A stretch of 64,000 nt of DNA from Nitrospirota bacterium (GTDB lineage: Bacteria > Nitrospirota > Thermodesulfovibrionia > UBA6902 > JAJYJJ01): contig JAJYJJ010000011.1 in NCBI GenBank assembly GCA_021789595.1, positions 1 to 64,000 of the forward strand, in the 5' to 3' direction. The notes beneath the pieces were generated by a model that did no database searches, was not told the origin of the DNA, and saw nothing but the letters and a program-made list of their open reading frames with translations. Positions 8,397-18,630 of this stretch are shown here, piece after piece. Each line of letters opens with the position of its first letter. Positions within the stretch are counted from its first letter, which is position 1. Position numbers and translations under genes: made by a program.

Positions 8397-9761
8397 ATGG
8401 AAACCATTCTCATAGTTGAGGACAGAGAATCAATGGCCCAGATGCTCAAGGAAACCCTTGAGGCAGAAGGCTATATAACGATTATTGCAAGGGATGGGGC
8501 AGAGGGTGTAAAAAGGATAAAGAGCTCCAAGATTGACCTTGTCCTGACAGACCTGAAGCTTCCTAAGAAAGATGGCATAGAGATTTTAAAGGCGTCCAAG
8601 GAGGAAAATCCCCTTGTCCCTGTCATAGTTATGACTGCCTATGGTTCTATAGAGACCGCTGTTACTGCCATGAAAGAAGGGGCATATGATTTTATTACAA
8701 AGCCATTTGATACAGACCATCTGTTTGTCCTTATAAAGAGGGCACTGGAGAATCAGAGGCTCCTTACAGAGAATATCCTTCTAAAGGAAGAGTTTTCAGG
8801 CATGGTAGGCCGTCCGAGGATTATCGGCAAGGACCCCAAGATGCTTGATGTGGCCCAGAAGATTCAGAAGGTCGCACCTGCCAGGACAAGCGTGCTGCTT
8901 CTTGGAGAATCTGGCACTGGCAAGGAACTTTTTGCCAGGGCTATCCACTATATGAGCCCAAGAGAGGATTATCCATTTATACCGATAAACTGCGCTGCAA
9001 TCCCAAAGGACCTGCTTGAATCAGAGCTTTTCGGCCATGAGAAGGGCTCTTTTACAGGTGCTGAGGATAGGAAACTTGGTAAATTTGAGCTTGCAGACAA
9101 GGGTACCATATTCATGGATGAGATCGGCGAGCTTGACCTGTCACTTCAGGCAAAGCTCCTAAGGGTCCTGCAGGAAGGTGAGATAGAACGGGTTGGAGGG
9201 ACGAAGGTAATAAAGATAGATATAAGGATAATTGCTGCAAGCAATAAAGACCTTGAAAGGGCTGTCGCGGCCAAGACCTTCAGGGATGACCTCTACTACA
9301 GACTTAATGTATTCCCCATACTTATTCCCCCGTTAAGGGAGAGGAGGTCTGATATACCTGCACTGGTCGAACACTTTATATGTAAATTTTCTCCTGAACT
9401 AAAGACCTCCGTAAAGACCGTTTCTAAGGAGGCAATGGAACTGCTGGTTAATTACCCATGGAGGGGCAATGTAAGGGAGCTTGAAAATGCCATTGAAAGA
9501 GCACTTATCCTTTGCGACAATAATGAGATAAGACCTGAGCACCTCGGCCTGAGTGTTATAGGCGACATGGAGTCCCTTGATATGACAGATATGGAAGGGA
9601 GCCTGGATGAGGTTTCGCGAAGGGCACTAAGGATTGTTGAGACCGAGAAGATCAGGAATGTCCTTTCAGAAACAAAATGGAATAAGAGCAGGGCAGCCGA
9701 GATCCTTGGTATAAGCTATAAAACCCTTCTCACAAAGATAAAGGATTACCACATAGAATGA
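8397..9761 (+). CDS. NtrC-family sigma-54-dependent response regulator
   Basis: Receiver domain plus AAA+ (GESGTGKELFARAIH, GAFTGA-type ELFGHEKGSFTGAE) plus Fis-type HTH. Confidence 0.95.
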   Translation: METILIVEDRESMAQMLKETLEAEGYITIIARDGAEGVKRIKSSKIDLVLTDLKLPKKDGIEILKASKEENPLVPVIVMTAYGSIETAVTAMKEGAYDFITKPFDTDHLFVLIKRALENQRLLTENILLKEEFSGMVGRPRIIGKDPKMLDVAQKIQKVAPARTSVLLLGESGTGKELFARAIHYMSPREDYPFIPINCAAIPKDLLESELFGHEKGSFTGAEDRKLGKFELADKGTIFMDEIGELDLSLQAKLLRVLQEGEIERVGGTKVIKIDIRIIAASNKDLERAVAAKTFRDDLYYRLNVFPILIPPLRERRSDIPALVEHFICKFSPELKTSVKTVSKEAMELLVNYPWRGNVRELENAIERALILCDNNEIRPEHLGLSVIGDMESLDMTDMEGSLDEVSRRALRIVETEKIRNVLSETKWNKSRAAEILGISYKTLLTKIKDYHIE

Positions 9762-9792
9762 TTTTAGACGCTGAATGAAGTAGCGATAAATA

Positions 9793-10149
9793 CTAAAAGT
9801 TTACACACTTCTTTACTGCGTGCAGGAGCTCATCTATCTTGAAGGGCTTTCTTATTGTCTCTATTCCCCTGTCTTTAAGGGTATCGCTCATCTCCGGGGT
9901 AATAAATGCTGAGAACACAATAGTCCTTGGAGATTGGGCGAAATCCACCAGTTTGTCAATGAGATATGTGCCATTTTCCTCAGGCATTCTTATGTCTGTA
10001 AGCAGTATGTCTATGGTGTTTTCCTGAAGAACCTTTATGGCCTCCTTCGCGCTTGAGGCAGTAATAACCTCAAAGCCGGCCTTTTTAAGCGCCCTTTCAA
10101 CAAACCACCTTACAAGCTTTTCATCATCAACAACGAGAACTTTTGTCAT
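9793..10149 (-). CDS. Single-domain response regulator receiver
   Basis: VLVVDDEKLVRWFVERALKKAGFEV, LLTDIRMPEENG, KPFKIDEL. Confidence 0.93.
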   Translation of the reverse strand: MTKVLVVDDEKLVRWFVERALKKAGFEVITASSAKEAIKVLQENTIDILLTDIRMPEENGTYLIDKLVDFAQSPRTIVFSAFITPEMSDTLKDRGIETIRKPFKIDELLHAVKKCVNF

Positions 10150-10176
10150 AATACCCTATATAATTTTAAGCAAAAA

Positions 10177-11580
10177 TCATGCCGATTCCCTATCCTGTTT
10201 GATAAGACCAAACTTCTGCATCCTGTAACGGAAGGCATCCCTTGAAAGATGTAAAAGCCGTGCAGCCCTTGACTGATTCCCCTTGCTCATTTCCAATGCC
10301 TGCTGTATGAGGTGCTTCTCAACCTCTTCTATATCTATTCCCTGCGGCGGTATCCTCATCGTAATGTCTCTATGTTTTGTATCTTTTGTATCTGTGGAAT
10401 ATCCTGAGGTCAACTCCACAGGAAGGTGTTCTATCAATATGTATTCATCGCTTTCAAGTATCATTGCACGCTCAATGATATTCTTTAGTTCTCTGACATT
10501 TCCAGGCCAGTTATAATTAAGAAACAGTTTTTCTGTTTCCCCGTCGAGACCCCTTACATTTTTTCTGAATTCCCTGTTAAATCCATCTATAAAATATTTT
10601 GATAGAAGCGGTATATCCGCTGGTCGTTCCCTTAGAGGCGGCAATAAAACAGGAATTACCTTTAACCTGTAGTAAAGGTCTTCTCTAAAACCTCCGCTCC
10701 TTACATTCTCCCCAAGGTTTTTGTTTGTTGCTGCAATGAGCCTTACATCTATGGTTATGTCCTTTGTTCCGCCGATCCTCTTAAAGCTCTTGCCCTCAAT
10801 AACCTTTAAGAGCTTTGCCTGCGTTGTAAGGCTCATATCTCCAACCTCATCGAGAAATATGGTTCCTCCATCTGCCAGTTCAAAGAGACCTTTCTTTGTG
10901 GTCTTTGCATCAGTAAATGCCCCTTTTTCATATCCAAACAGTTCGCTCTCTATGAGATTTTCTGGAAGGGCAGTGCAGTTTATTTCCATAAATGGTTTAT
11001 CCGCCCTTCTACTCTGGTAGTGTATTACCTTTGCTGCAAGGTCTTTCCCCGTACCGCTTTCTCCCTGAAGCAGCACTGTGGTTGCATTACTCCTGGCAAT
11101 CTTCTTTATAACCTCAAATATCTCTCTCATCTTTTCAGATTGTCCTATCATACTGTTAAAGCCATATCTGAGGGCAAGCTGTTTCCTGAGCTGTGAGACC
11201 TCCTTCTTAAGGCGTATAGTCTCTATGGACTTTCCAATAAGGATATTTAATTTTTCCATATTGAAAGGTTTCTCTATAAAATCATATGCCCCGAGTTTGA
11301 TGCTCCTTACAGCCGTCTGGATGTCGCCAAAGGCGGTTACCATTATCACAAGTGCCTCTTCATCTAGGCCTTTGATCTGTTCGAGAACAGACATCCCCGA
11401 TAGATCAGGAAGATTGATGTCAAGAATAGTAAGGTCAGGGGTGTCTTCTTTAAAGCGTTTGATCCCTTCAAGTCCTTTTTCTGCTGTCAGGACTTCATAT
11501 CCCTCCTTTGAGAGGTTTTGCTGCAATGACCATCGCAGCAGCTTCTCATCGTCTATCACAAGGATTTTTGCCTCAAGCAT
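10177..11580 (-). CDS. NtrC-family sigma-54-dependent response regulator
   Basis: Receiver plus AAA+ (GESGTGKDLAAKVIH, ELFGYEKGAFTDAK) plus Fis-type HTH. Confidence 0.95.
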   Translation of the reverse strand: MLEAKILVIDDEKLLRWSLQQNLSKEGYEVLTAEKGLEGIKRFKEDTPDLTILDINLPDLSGMSVLEQIKGLDEEALVIMVTAFGDIQTAVRSIKLGAYDFIEKPFNMEKLNILIGKSIETIRLKKEVSQLRKQLALRYGFNSMIGQSEKMREIFEVIKKIARSNATTVLLQGESGTGKDLAAKVIHYQSRRADKPFMEINCTALPENLIESELFGYEKGAFTDAKTTKKGLFELADGGTIFLDEVGDMSLTTQAKLLKVIEGKSFKRIGGTKDITIDVRLIAATNKNLGENVRSGGFREDLYYRLKVIPVLLPPLRERPADIPLLSKYFIDGFNREFRKNVRGLDGETEKLFLNYNWPGNVRELKNIIERAMILESDEYILIEHLPVELTSGYSTDTKDTKHRDITMRIPPQGIDIEEVEKHLIQQALEMSKGNQSRAARLLHLSRDAFRYRMQKFGLIKQDRESA

Positions 11581-12754
11581 AACTACCCTCCTTGACAGGC
11601 AACCTCACTATAAAAATACTGCCTATCCCCGGCTTGCTTTCGAGCAATATATCGCCATGATGGCTTTCAATAATATTATAGGTTATTGCAAGGGAAAAAC
11701 CTGTAGTAAGGGATCTCGCATCTGAAGAAAACGGTTTAAATACACCTGTCTTTCCCCTTATAACCTGTCCTGTATCTGAAAAATATATCTTAACCAGTCT
11801 GTCTAAAGGAGAGAAGTTAGTCCATATCTCGAGGATTCCCCCATCTGTCATGGAGCAAATGGCATTCATGGATAAACATAGAAATGCCTGATACATCTGT
11901 TCCACATCTATCTCTATCTCAGGTATTGAGCTGTCAAGCCTTGTAATTATCTTAACCCCTTGCTTTATGCCATCCTGTTGAATCCCTGCTTCTACCTGTT
12001 TGATAATCTCGTTTATCTGAAATGGCACCTTATGGGGTTCCTGCGGCCTTGCAAGTAATATCAGCTCTTTTACGGTCTTATCCAGCCTTTCTATCTGTTT
12101 TAAGACCTCTGCTATTATCTCCTTTCTGGGGTCATTTTCCTGCAGATCCTCAGCAATAACCTGAACCGCTCCACTTATGCCGGCCAGGGGATTTTTTATC
12201 TCGTGTGCTATACCTGTTGCTATCTCGCCCAATGCGGCCATCCTCTCCATCCTACTTAGCTCTTTCTGGTGACATCTATCCACATCGTTCCTTACCCGCT
12301 CAAACTCTGACGCCATAGAATTAAATCCCCGTGCTAATATGCCTATCTCATCTGTGCGATTAGCGCCAAAACAGACCTTATAATCTCGATGCTCTGCAGC
12401 CTTCATATTTCTTATAAGGCTATCGATGGGTCTTTTTACTAGAATAGTTACAATGATGCCAGAGGAAAGGACGATTGCTATTGCTGTTAAGATTGATATA
12501 ACGACTACCCTGATTCTGAGAGCCTCTAATGCCTTTTCAGATTCTTCTGCCCACATTGCACTTGCAGGTCGACTGGCATATCTCTTAACGATGGTTTTAA
12601 ACTGGTCTTCTTCTATGCGGAGTATCTGCCATGAGAACAGCCCTATCAGGACAGAGACGATTATTGCTATCAGGAGGATGGATCTTCCTCTTAAACCGAT
12701 GGATTTCTGCATCTCCATTAATGTCTCCCCCTGTTGTGTATTGTCTAAGGGCAA
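11573..12754 (-). CDS. Membrane sensor histidine kinase (HAMP, HisKA, HATPase)
   Basis: TM segments, HAMP-like region, ALGEIATGIAHEIKNPLAGISGAVQVI H-box, ATPase region. Confidence 0.92.
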   Translation of the reverse strand: MPLDNTQQGETLMEMQKSIGLRGRSILLIAIIVSVLIGLFSWQILRIEEDQFKTIVKRYASRPASAMWAEESEKALEALRIRVVVISILTAIAIVLSSGIIVTILVKRPIDSLIRNMKAAEHRDYKVCFGANRTDEIGILARGFNSMASEFERVRNDVDRCHQKELSRMERMAALGEIATGIAHEIKNPLAGISGAVQVIAEDLQENDPRKEIIAEVLKQIERLDKTVKELILLARPQEPHKVPFQINEIIKQVEAGIQQDGIKQGVKIITRLDSSIPEIEIDVEQMYQAFLCLSMNAICSMTDGGILEIWTNFSPLDRLVKIYFSDTGQVIRGKTGVFKPFSSDARSLTTGFSLAITYNIIESHHGDILLESKPGIGSIFIVRLPVKEGSYA

Positions 12755-12797
12755 CCACAGTGAACCAGCCTCAATGGTTGATCTTGGTACTGAATCT

Positions 12798-13868
12798 CTA
12801 TTTCATCGAGCCATAGCTGTGCAGACCTGACAGCAGCAGGTTGACTCCTAAATATGTAAATATAACAGCCACAAAGCCAAGTACTGAAAGAACAGCAACC
12901 TTCTTGCCCCTCCAACCCCTGACAAACCTGCCGTGTAGATATACAGCATAGATAAACCAGGTTATAAGAGACCATGTCTCTTTTGGATCCCATGACCAAT
13001 ATACCCCCCATGCAGTATTAGCCCATACCGCGCCTGTTATAACCCCGAGTGTAAGAAGGGGAAAACCAATGGCTATTGTCTTGTATGTTATCTCGTCAAG
13101 GATTTCTACTGATAAAGAGAAGGAGTGGAGTAATCTTTTCAAAGCAAGGCCGTATCTCCATAGGATAAAAATCAGTCCGGCGGAGACAAGCCAGCTTACT
13201 GTATCTATTGCAAGGGATGGATTTTTAAAGGTTGACTCAAAGAGATGTTCCTTTATAATCATTTCCTGGCCTGAAGATACAGCCTTATAGTGGATGTAAT
13301 CGATTCCGAAGGCAGCAAGGATTATTATAAATATGCTTACGCATATCGTCCAGAATATATATATCCCCTGTCTTCTGTTATCTGACCTCAGGATAAGATA
13401 CATGAGTCCTGTGGCAAAGGATACGCCAAAGGCAGCATAGCCGAGAAAGCTTATCATAACATGGGCAATCAGCCAATTGCTCTGAAGTGCAGGGACAAGA
13501 GGCTCGATATTCTTTGACATGCCAGAGAGCTCTATAAATGCAAGGGCGAGACCGGCTATTGGCGTTACAAAGGCGCCGAATACATGGGTTTTGTATTTAA
13601 ATTCTATTATCAGGTATATCAGGATAAGCGTCCATACGAAGAATATCAAGGATTCATAGAGGTTTGTCAGAGGAGCACGGCCTATCCCAAGCCTGTATGA
13701 TTCTGACCATCTGAGCAACAGTGCAATGGTCTGGTTTATGAAACCAAAGACAGTGACAGATGTTGCAAATATACCGATGCCTTTTTTCTTAAAGGCAAGA
13801 TAGCTTATATATATTGCCATTGCCGCTATATAGGACAATGTCGAAATCCCAAAAAATGTCGAGCTCAT
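12798..13868 (-). CDS. ccsB: Cytochrome c biogenesis protein CcsB/CcsA family
   Basis: Multi-TM with WANTAWGVYWSWDPKETWSLITWFIYAVYLHGR motif. Confidence 0.92.
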   Translation of the reverse strand: MSSTFFGISTLSYIAAMAIYISYLAFKKKGIGIFATSVTVFGFINQTIALLLRWSESYRLGIGRAPLTNLYESLIFFVWTLILIYLIIEFKYKTHVFGAFVTPIAGLALAFIELSGMSKNIEPLVPALQSNWLIAHVMISFLGYAAFGVSFATGLMYLILRSDNRRQGIYIFWTICVSIFIIILAAFGIDYIHYKAVSSGQEMIIKEHLFESTFKNPSLAIDTVSWLVSAGLIFILWRYGLALKRLLHSFSLSVEILDEITYKTIAIGFPLLTLGVITGAVWANTAWGVYWSWDPKETWSLITWFIYAVYLHGRFVRGWRGKKVAVLSVLGFVAVIFTYLGVNLLLSGLHSYGSMK

Positions 13869-15292
13869 TTTCTACCTCCTTCTAACACCCTTACCATTCG
13901 TTCTATCTCCCTTTCAAATGCCAGTTTATTCTTGTTTGCCGAACCTCCGAAGATTACCCTTGTTGAACCGCCTTCCTCTGACAGTCGTACCCAGAGCCTC
14001 TTATGATTTATAAAGAAGGCTATTATAAGGCCGAGGGTTATAGTTATACATCCAATGTAAACTACCCAGACCCCAGGGTCATTTCTTACCTGAAGCCCTG
14101 TATATTTTACACCCCAGTAATCAACGAATTCTATCTTATGCCCTTCAGGGAGATTACTTGTTTCTGGATAACGCTTCAATATCCACCCGCGGTATTTCTC
14201 CGCGCCTTTGTCATAAACGCCGATATATATAGCTGGATTTACAAGCTCATCAGAGTATGTGTAAGGTTTGCCTGTCTTGTCATTAATTGCAAGCGCTGGA
14301 GAAAAATCAAGTATCTTAGCACTCATTGACGTCCCGGGGATGTCAAAGGAGTCTCCTAATTTGAGGTTATCATATACCTTTTCGATGCCGTTCTTTGAGA
14401 CTACCTTCAGGATGAATTTTCCATCAGCACCAGGGACCATTCCATAGCTTGATTGATAGAAGGTTATGCCGTTATATGTCAATGGATCATTGACCACAAT
14501 GGTTTTTCTTTCTACCTCCTTGCCATCTACAATTATGGAAAGGTCGCTCTTGTATGCCTTTGGCATATCCATATTTTTATAATACTCAACATCAAAGCTG
14601 TTGCATCTTATTGCAAATCCGAGGGGTATCGGGTTTCCATTCCTCGAATAGGCAACGGTTGATGTCTCTCCCTCTGGAAGATTAAGGAAACCCTTGAAAC
14701 CGAAAAGTCCACCGATTAATGCCCCTGTAAGGATGAGTAATATACTAAAATGGGTTATGTATACTCCAAGACGGCTGTAGCGGCCTTTCTGTGTAAGAAA
14801 CTGTATGTTTTTTTCCTCTTTTATCTCTGCAAAGTTATACCTGAAGGATTTGAGAACATGTGCGGTCTCATTACTTACCTTTATAAGATTCCCTTTTAAT
14901 CTTAGTTCCCTCTTGATAGCTACGCCTTTAAAAGATTCATCCTTTATCGGAACCATAGGCTCCCTTATGATCTTCAATATCCTTGGAAGCCTGTCAAAGG
15001 AACATATAATCAGGTTGCAGCAGAACAACAAGAGGAGGGCAACAAACCACCACGAATGATACATATCCATAAAACCCATCTTCAGGAAGATATTATAGAG
15101 TGTTGGGGCTATGGATTCACCAAAGAGCCTTGAGATGACTTTTATATTTTCCTCAGGCGCTGCCTGCTGCTCAATAACTGTTCCTATAATGGATGTTAGT
15201 GAGATGGTGATGAGTAGAACAATTGCCAGCTTGACCGAGGCAAAAAAATTCCAGACTCTATCTATAAAACCTGTGTCTTCTTTTTTTGTCAT
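13865..15292 (-). CDS. resB: ResB/Ccs1-like cytochrome c biogenesis protein
   Basis: FFASVKLAIVLLITISLTSIIGTVIEQ, GRYSRLGVYITHFSILLILTGALIG, YQSSYG. Confidence 0.9.
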   Translation of the reverse strand: MTKKEDTGFIDRVWNFFASVKLAIVLLITISLTSIIGTVIEQQAAPEENIKVISRLFGESIAPTLYNIFLKMGFMDMYHSWWFVALLLLFCCNLIICSFDRLPRILKIIREPMVPIKDESFKGVAIKRELRLKGNLIKVSNETAHVLKSFRYNFAEIKEEKNIQFLTQKGRYSRLGVYITHFSILLILTGALIGGLFGFKGFLNLPEGETSTVAYSRNGNPIPLGFAIRCNSFDVEYYKNMDMPKAYKSDLSIIVDGKEVERKTIVVNDPLTYNGITFYQSSYGMVPGADGKFILKVVSKNGIEKVYDNLKLGDSFDIPGTSMSAKILDFSPALAINDKTGKPYTYSDELVNPAIYIGVYDKGAEKYRGWILKRYPETSNLPEGHKIEFVDYWGVKYTGLQVRNDPGVWVVYIGCITITLGLIIAFFINHKRLWVRLSEEGGSTRVIFGGSANKNKLAFEREIERMVRVLEGGRK

Positions 15293-15332
15293 AAGGGTAT
15301 TTTGTTTTTATAACATGAAAAAACGGGGTAAG

Positions 15333-15776
15333 TCAACGGTCCGTTTCGGACTTCCTTTTTGTGATGTGCTCCAACAGTATTTCATCCATAGTTTTTTTTG
15401 CCTGCTGCTTATGTTTGTTCTCGTTGACCTTGAGAACTATATTATTATGTCTAACATGCATGTCGTTGGATGGCTGTTCATCGTTTGAGGCGGATGCATT
15501 ATCCTTGGATAACAGCTTATCCATAATGTTATCGAATCTTCCCATCAGAACGGCCTTGATCATTGACTTATGCTGTTTTTCCATAATCTCCCTGACCGTC
15601 TCCTGAAAGTCAGTGATACTCAGGATATCTGCATAGCTTGTTTTTTTAGATGCAAGTATGGCCCCTTTATAATATAGGTGTGTTATCACCAATGGATTTT
15701 TGATCCCTCCATCCTCGGTCTGTATGTGGAAAACCATCTCTTTGTAAGAGAGATTTGTATTGTAACCAAGAAGCAT
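15333..15776 (-). CDS. Conserved uncharacterised protein
   Basis: MLLGYNTNLSYKEMVFHIQTEDGGIKNPLVITHLYYKGAILASKKTSYADI; ATG at 15776. The longer ORF to 16085 is not supported. Confidence 0.6.
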   Translation of the reverse strand: MLLGYNTNLSYKEMVFHIQTEDGGIKNPLVITHLYYKGAILASKKTSYADILSITDFQETVREIMEKQHKSMIKAVLMGRFDNIMDKLLSKDNASASNDEQPSNDMHVRHNNIVLKVNENKHKQQAKKTMDEILLEHITKRKSETDR

Positions 15777-15894
15777 ATGAAAATTATATAATCTTTTTGA
15801 TTGTAAATACAATAGCTTTAGTTTGTTCTCGGCCGGCCTTGACAAACCATCAGACGACCTATTATAATTTTTAAATTTTAAGGGGATATCTTCG

Positions 15895-16398
15895 TTGAAG
15901 ATAAATATACTTGAACTTCCAGAAGAGGGCCTTGCACTTGATGTAAAGGAACTCCTTGAGATAGCGGGATATAAGCTCGACAGAGAAGTTGCTGCAACGC
16001 TACGCATTTCAAAGGTAGCTGAGAGGCTTGAGCTGAGGGGAAGGCTTGATACGGGAGTAATCCTCCAGTGCAGCAGATGTCTCAAGGAATTCTCTGTAGA
16101 TGTAGAGGCCGATTTTAGTGTCGAATATCATCCCATATCTATGTTGAGGACAGAAGAAGAACATGAGCTAAGGAAGGATGAGATAGACATTGATTTTTAC
16201 ACAGAGGATACATTTGACATAGATGAATTACTAAAGGAACAGGTCATCCTTAATATACCCATGAAACCCCTTTGCAACCCAAACTGTAAAGGGATCTGCC
16301 CACACTGTGGCAGGGACTTGAACAAGGGTTTGTGTGGATGTGAAACAAAGGAGATAGACCCAAGGCTATTGGCCTTAAAAAAACTTTTAAAGAACTGA
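15895..16398 (+). CDS. DUF177/YceD family protein
   Basis: LQCSRCLKEFSVDVEADF and CNPNCKGICPHCGRDLN; directly upstream of rpmF. Confidence 0.9.
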   Translation: MKINILELPEEGLALDVKELLEIAGYKLDREVAATLRISKVAERLELRGRLDTGVILQCSRCLKEFSVDVEADFSVEYHPISMLRTEEEHELRKDEIDIDFYTEDTFDIDELLKEQVILNIPMKPLCNPNCKGICPHCGRDLNKGLCGCETKEIDPRLLALKKLLKN

Positions 16399-16409
16399 AG
16401 GGAGAGAAA

Positions 16410-16601
16410 ATGGCTAATCCAAAACATAGACATTCAAGGGCAAGAAGGGACAAGAGACGAGCCAACTGGAAGTTTGAGGCACCCAACCTGTCAATATGCC
16501 CTGAGTGTAAGGAACCAAAGTTGCCTCATCGCGTTTGCCTCAGCTGCGGTAGCTATAACGGTAAAAAGATAATTGAGATAATAGAAAAAGCAGCTGTATG
16601 A
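16410..16601 (+). CDS. rpmF: 50S ribosomal protein L32
   Basis: MANPKHRHSRARRDKRRANWK, CPECKEPKLPHRVCLSCGSYNGK. Confidence 0.97.
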   Translation: MANPKHRHSRARRDKRRANWKFEAPNLSICPECKEPKLPHRVCLSCGSYNGKKIIEIIEKAAV

Positions 16602-17623
16602 GGATTGCCCTTGATGCCATGGGGGGGGACTATGCCCCTGCTGTAAATGTGGAAGGGGCGATTGAAGCAGTTATAGAGCATGGTTTCGAGGTAATCCTCG
16701 TAGGCAACCAGGAAATCCTCAAGGGTGAATTAGAAGCAAAGAACTATCCACGCCCTCTAATATCCATCAGGCATTCATCTGAGGTTGCTGGAATGGATGA
16801 ATCAACAATAACAGCGCTCAGGAAGAAGAAGGATTCCTCAATAAGGGTTGCAGTCAATCTTGTGAAATCTGGTGAGGCAGATGCCGTAGTCAGTGCAGGG
16901 CATTCAGGGGTGGCGATGGCAACTGCCCTATTTGTTCTTGGCGCTCTGCCAGGAGTAGCCCGACCTGCTATAGCTGCTACCATGCCGACCTTAAAAGGGC
17001 CGTTTATCCTCATCGATGCCGGCGCAAATGTGGATTCAAAGCCTCTGCATCTACTCCAGTTCGCCCTTATGGGAGACGCCTATGTAAAGGCAATCTTTCA
17101 GAGAGAAGATCCGAGGGTGGGGCTTCTTGGCATAGGCGAGGAGGATATAAAGGGCAATGAACTCACAAAGGAGACATTCAAACTCCTCAAGGAGTCAGAC
17201 ATCAATTTCATAGGCAACATAGAAGGCAAGGATGTCTTTACAGGCATAGCTGATGTAGTTGTATGCGATGGCTTTATAGGCAATATAACGCTGAAGATAA
17301 GCGAGGGGCTTGCAGATGTCATCACAAAGATGCTAAAAAGGGAGATAGCAGACAAGACAACAGGAAGGCTTGGCTATCTGTTCTTAAAATCAGCCCTGAG
17401 AAACTTCAGAAAAAAAACAGATTATGCCGAATACGGCGGCGCACCACTGCTGGGTATAAATGGTACATGCATTATAGGTCATGGAAGGTCAACAGCAAAG
17501 GCAATAAAGAATGCGCTGAGGCTTGCATCTGAGTTCTCATCAAAAAGGGTAGCAGAGATGATTGCAGGTGAGATAAATGAGAGGATCCCGCAGTCAATGA
17601 CCCGTAAAGGGAAGGGAGCATAA
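16598..17623 (+). CDS. plsX: Phosphate acyltransferase PlsX
   Basis: MRIALDAMGGDYAPAVNVEGA, DAVVSAGHSGVAMA, VVCDGFIGNITLK. Confidence 0.96.
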   Translation: MRIALDAMGGDYAPAVNVEGAIEAVIEHGFEVILVGNQEILKGELEAKNYPRPLISIRHSSEVAGMDESTITALRKKKDSSIRVAVNLVKSGEADAVVSAGHSGVAMATALFVLGALPGVARPAIAATMPTLKGPFILIDAGANVDSKPLHLLQFALMGDAYVKAIFQREDPRVGLLGIGEEDIKGNELTKETFKLLKESDINFIGNIEGKDVFTGIADVVVCDGFIGNITLKISEGLADVITKMLKREIADKTTGRLGYLFLKSALRNFRKKTDYAEYGGAPLLGINGTCIIGHGRSTAKAIKNALRLASEFSSKRVAEMIAGEINERIPQSMTRKGKGA

Positions 17624-18610
17624 TTGATAAGGAGTAGGATTACAGGAACCGGCTCCTATGCCCCGGAAAAGGTTTTGACCAATCTTGACCTTGAAAAGAT
17701 GGTAGAGACATCTGATGAATGGATAAGGGAAAGAACAGGAATAAGGGAGAGAAGGATAGCAGGGCAGGAGCAAACAACCTCTGATATGGCATATGAGGCA
17801 TCACGAAGGGCACTTGATGCCTCAGGGATAAAGGCAAAGGATATTGATCTGATAATAGTTGCCACTGTTACGCCTGATATGCCGACGCCGTCTGCTGCCT
17901 GCATACTGCAGCACAAACTTGGTGCAAAAAGGGCTGCTGCCTTTGACATCAATGCAGCCTGCTCGGGTTTTATATACGGCCTTTCAGTAGCCGACAGCTT
18001 CATAAGAGGCGGCTCTTATAAAAAGGTGCTTGTAGTTGGCTCAGAGACCTTGAGCAAGATAACAGACTGGGAGGACAGGACAACCTGCGTCCTGTTCGGA
18101 GATGGTGCCGGGGCTGTAATCTTAGAGCCAACAGAGGGCAACAATGCAATACTTTCAACCCACCTGCATACAGATGGCTCTATGTGGGAGCTGATACATA
18201 TGCCTGCCGGAGGCTCAAGGAATCCTGCCTCAGAAAAAACAATAAAGAAAAGACTGCACTATATCAAGATGAAGGGCAATGAGATATTCAAGGTTGCTGT
18301 AAGGACACTTGAGGATATCGTTATTGAGACGATAAAGGCAAATGGCTTAAAACCATCGGACATAACCCTGCTCATACCTCACCAGGCAAACCTGAGGATA
18401 ATCCAGGCAACTGCCAAAAGGCTTGATCTTCCCATGGACAGGGTAGTTGTAAATCTTGATAGATATGGAAATACATCAGCAGCGTCAATACCCATTGCCC
18501 TGGATGAGGCAGTGAGGCAGAAGAGGATAAGGAAGGGTGATATTATCCTGCTTGAGGCATTTGGCGGAGGACTTACATGGGCATCTGCCCTTATAAGATG
18601 GCCATTATAA
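17624..18610 (+). CDS. fabH: Beta-ketoacyl-ACP synthase III
   Basis: DEWIRERTGIRERRIA, FDINAACSGFIYGL, IPHQANLRII, YGNTSAASIPIAL; TTG start. Confidence 0.96.
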   Translation: MIRSRITGTGSYAPEKVLTNLDLEKMVETSDEWIRERTGIRERRIAGQEQTTSDMAYEASRRALDASGIKAKDIDLIIVATVTPDMPTPSAACILQHKLGAKRAAAFDINAACSGFIYGLSVADSFIRGGSYKKVLVVGSETLSKITDWEDRTTCVLFGDGAGAVILEPTEGNNAILSTHLHTDGSMWELIHMPAGGSRNPASEKTIKKRLHYIKMKGNEIFKVAVRTLEDIVIETIKANGLKPSDITLLIPHQANLRIIQATAKRLDLPMDRVVVNLDRYGNTSAASIPIALDEAVRQKRIRKGDIILLEAFGGGLTWASALIRWPL

Positions 18611-18630
18611 GATGGTAGGTAAGGATATAT

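Noticed and set aside
11078-11725. 215-aa plus-strand ORF opposite the NtrC-like regulator
   Set aside because: Antisense of a clear receiver/AAA+ gene, no motif of its own.
15777-16085. 5' extension of minus-strand ORF 15333..16085
   Set aside because: It overlaps the well-supported YceD-like gene on the plus strand and reads as low-complexity antisense; the plausible start is ATG at 15776.
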